Assembly (NCBI GenBank): GCA_945861295.1
Contig: CAMAUF010000020.1
Span: forward strand, 1 to 13,199
DNA length: 13,199 nucleotides
DNA from: a bacterium
Lineage (GTDB): Bacteria > Chloroflexota > Dehalococcoidia > Tepidiformales > Tepidiformaceae
Reading direction: 5' to 3'
In this document: positions 11,720 to 13,199 of the stretch, piece by piece
How positions within the stretch are numbered: position 1 is the first letter of the stretch
Layout of the letters: each line of letters begins with the position of its first letter
Made by a program: the position numbers and the translations under genes
Notes under the pieces: generated by a model
Seen by the model: only the letters and a program-made list of their open reading frames with translations
The model's database searches: none
Told to the model about the DNA's origin: nothing

Positions 11720-12796
11720 ATGGTTGAGAAACGGCTGCGAGTACCGCCCGAGTTGGCGGTCCGCGTCCCAGCGCACACGATGCGCGAGACGACGGAAAAG
11801 ATCTTCGAGGCGCTTGGCATGCCCGAGGAGCACGCCCGGCAGGCGGCCCAGGTGCTGATCTGGGCGGACCTGCGCGGCATCGAATCGCACGGTGTCAGCA
11901 ATATGATGCCCTTCTATGTCCGCGGCCTTCAGGAGGGCGGGATCAATCCGCGACCGGCGCCCCAGATCACGCGGGAACGGGCCGGCACGGCGACGATCGA
12001 CGACGACCGCGGCCTCGGCCTCGCCACCGGCCCGGCGGCGATGCGGCTCGCGATCGAGAAAGCCAAAACCTGCGGCATCGGCTGCGTCAGCGTGCTCAAC
12101 AGCCGGCACTTCGGCGCGGCCGGCTACCACGCCGCGATGGCGCTCGAACACGACATGATCGGCCTCTCGATGACGGTTGGCGGGTGGCAGGTGCTGCCCA
12201 CCTTCGGAGCGAAGCCGATGGTCGGCCTCAATCCGATCGGTGTAGCCGTGCCCTCGCGTTCGCAAGCGCCGTTCATCTTCGACGCCTCGATGAGTTCCGT
12301 CGCGGGCAACAAGATCCGGCTCGCCCAACGCCTCGGCGCAGAGGTCGGCCCTGGCTGGGTCGCCGAGGCGGATGGCACGCCGGTGATGTCGCTGGCCGCC
12401 GTACCGAGCGAGTTCCACATGCTCCCCGTCGGCGCGACACGGGAGATCGGCTCGCACAAGGGCTATAGCCTGGCGATGATGGTCGAGTTTCTGACGGCCT
12501 TCCTCTCCGGCGCGGGCGCCCGGCTCGGCCCAGGCGCCAACGTCTCGCATCACTTTCTCGCCTACTCGGTCGACGCCTTCACCGATATCGAGCCTTTCAA
12601 GGATGAGGTCGACAAGTACCTCGCCGCGATCCGAACGACGCCGACGGCGCCCGGCCACGACCGCGTCATCTACGCCGGGGTCGAGATGCAGGAGAACCTC
12701 GAGGAGCGCTCCCGCACCGGCATCCCCTACCACCGGGATGTCGTCGAGTACTTCAAGACGACCGCCACCGGGCTCGGGATCGCCCACCGCCTGTAA
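11720..12796 (+). CDS. Ldh_2 family malate/L-lactate-type dehydrogenase
   Basis: This 358-residue NAD(P)-dependent oxidoreductase belongs to the Ldh_2 fold, unrelated to classical Rossmann lactate dehydrogenases. Signatures include ADLRGIESHGVSNM (49-62) with catalytic-type His57, VLNSRHFGAAGYHA (125-138), the cofactor-loop FGAKPMVGLNPIGVAVPS (162-179) and SHKGYSLAMMVE (245-256). Family members oxidise malate, L-lactate, sulfolactate, ureidoglycolate or 2,3-diketogulonate; specificity is not evident. The start has a strong AAAGGAGGG (11705-11713) six bases upstream. It is followed 27 bases later by an NHL-propeller gene with its own good ribosome binding site, indicating an operon. A long open frame on the opposite strand across this gene is a codon-bias shadow. 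Confidence 0.9.
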   Translation: MVEKRLRVPPELAVRVPAHTMRETTEKIFEALGMPEEHARQAAQVLIWADLRGIESHGVSNMMPFYVRGLQEGGINPRPAPQITRERAGTATIDDDRGLGLATGPAAMRLAIEKAKTCGIGCVSVLNSRHFGAAGYHAAMALEHDMIGLSMTVGGWQVLPTFGAKPMVGLNPIGVAVPSRSQAPFIFDASMSSVAGNKIRLAQRLGAEVGPGWVAEADGTPVMSLAAVPSEFHMLPVGATREIGSHKGYSLAMMVEFLTAFLSGAGARLGPGANVSHHFLAYSVDAFTDIEPFKDEVDKYLAAIRTTPTAPGHDRVIYAGVEMQENLEERSRTGIPYHRDVVEYFKTTATGLGIAHRL

Positions 12797-12823
12797 CCTT
12801 GGAAACTGAGTAAGGAGAGCACC

Positions 12824-13199
12824 ATGCTCGCAGCCGTCACAACCGACACGAAGTACGAACCCGTCCCGCTCTGGGCCAAGGTGCCGCACGGACTCTGGCT
12901 CCGCGAAGCGACGTCCGTCGCCGTCGATTCGGAGGACCGCGTCTACGTCTTCAACCGCGGCAACATGCCCGTCCTCGTCTTCGATCGGGACGGCAACATC
13001 GTCCACATGTGGGGCAACGAAACGCCCTGGGCGGGCGTGACCGATTTCGTCGACCCCTACGGCAACCCGATGAAGATCTGGAAGGGCTGCCAATATACCT
13101 GGGCGCACTCCGTCCGGGCCGATAGCGAGGACGCCATCTGGCTCGTCGATACGGCCGCCCACCGCCTCTACAAGACCGATACCGCCGGGAAGCGGACAA
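12824..13199 (+). CDS. NHL-repeat beta-propeller protein (5' part, runs off window)
   Basis: ATG 12824 follows AAGGAG (12812-12817) by six bases; 125 codons are visible before the window ends. There is no obvious signal peptide. The sequence shows NHL/6-bladed propeller blades: TSVAVDSEDRVYVFNRGN then PVLVFDRDGNIVHMWGN (30-64), and a second blade beginning at AHSVRADSEDAIWLVDTAAHRLYK (94-117). This layout resembles peptidyl-alpha-hydroxyglycine amidating lyase-like and related NHL proteins. The role may be a lactonase-like hydrolase or a binding scaffold, and cannot be settled from the fragment. It is the second gene of a likely operon with the Ldh_2 dehydrogenase, hinting at a shared catabolic pathway where a lactone or hydroxy acid is processed. 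That is inference. Confidence 0.8.
   Translation, partial: MLAAVTTDTKYEPVPLWAKVPHGLWLREATSVAVDSEDRVYVFNRGNMPVLVFDRDGNIVHMWGNETPWAGVTDFVDPYGNPMKIWKGCQYTWAHSVRADSEDAIWLVDTAAHRLYKTDTAGKRT

Noticed and set aside
11693..13162. 489-codon open frame on the minus strand across the Ldh_2 and NHL genes
   Set aside because: It spans two recognisable plus-strand genes and their ribosome binding sites. Composition (Arg/His/Asp/Gly rich) is typical of a shadow frame.

Overview
The window is GC-rich throughout, densely coding on both strands, and uses ATG, GTG and TTG starts. Several products carry low-complexity Thr/Pro linkers (sortases, a RodZ-like HTH membrane protein, a Tat lipoprotein). This combination suggests a monoderm, high-GC Chloroflexota bacterium (Dehalococcoidia/Tepidiforma-like). 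That assignment is inference from composition and gene style; no marker gene or rRNA is present. No tRNA, rRNA, CRISPR array, transposase or integron was seen.

Layout. Positions 12-645 (+) hold an overlapping pair of small genes: a DUF5678-like protein and a retropepsin-fold protein that lacks the catalytic Asp motif. Positions 718-2070 (+) encode a fused alpha/beta-hydrolase and class III nucleotide cyclase, apparently on a leaderless transcript. It is followed by a structured leader with a mini-ORF, an unrecognised 154-aa protein (2264-2728), and a RimL-type GNAT acetyltransferase (2794-3333, TTG start). On the minus strand are a nitronate monooxygenase (3374-4381, own promoter) and an apparent three-gene operon read right to left: sortase (6112-6810), lipobox sortase (5390-6064), NAD-dependent sugar epimerase (4473-5390). 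Divergent from these is a RodZ-like HTH/TM protein with a Thr/Pro stalk and a four-Cys C-terminal domain (7068-8195).

Positions 8196-8579 form the only long non-coding stretch. It holds a consensus-like promoter followed by about 170 nt that can fold into a nested structure (candidate ncRNA or long 5' UTR), plus a possible 21-codon leaderless ORF. Then come a small zinc ribbon protein (8580-8798), a strong stem-loop terminator (8830-8859), an ABM-like monooxygenase (8917-9204) and an orphan FlgM-like anti-sigma peptide (9332-9496). A Tat/lipobox SBP_bac_5 solute-binding protein lies on the minus strand (9541-11319). Divergent from it are a pterin-4a-carbinolamine dehydratase (11381-11662), an Ldh_2-type oxidoreductase (11720-12796) and the start of an NHL beta-propeller protein that leaves the window at 13199.

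The most coherent functional block is the cell-surface module at 4473-8195. Two paralogous sortases with different membrane anchors, a nucleotide-sugar epimerase whose start overlaps the second sortase's stop, and a divergent HTH membrane protein with the same style of stalk suggest a cell-envelope assembly function. The most unusual items are the cyclase fusion with substitutions at both active sites, the structured RNA candidate at 8340-8514, and the leader-ORF/stem region at 2127-2266.
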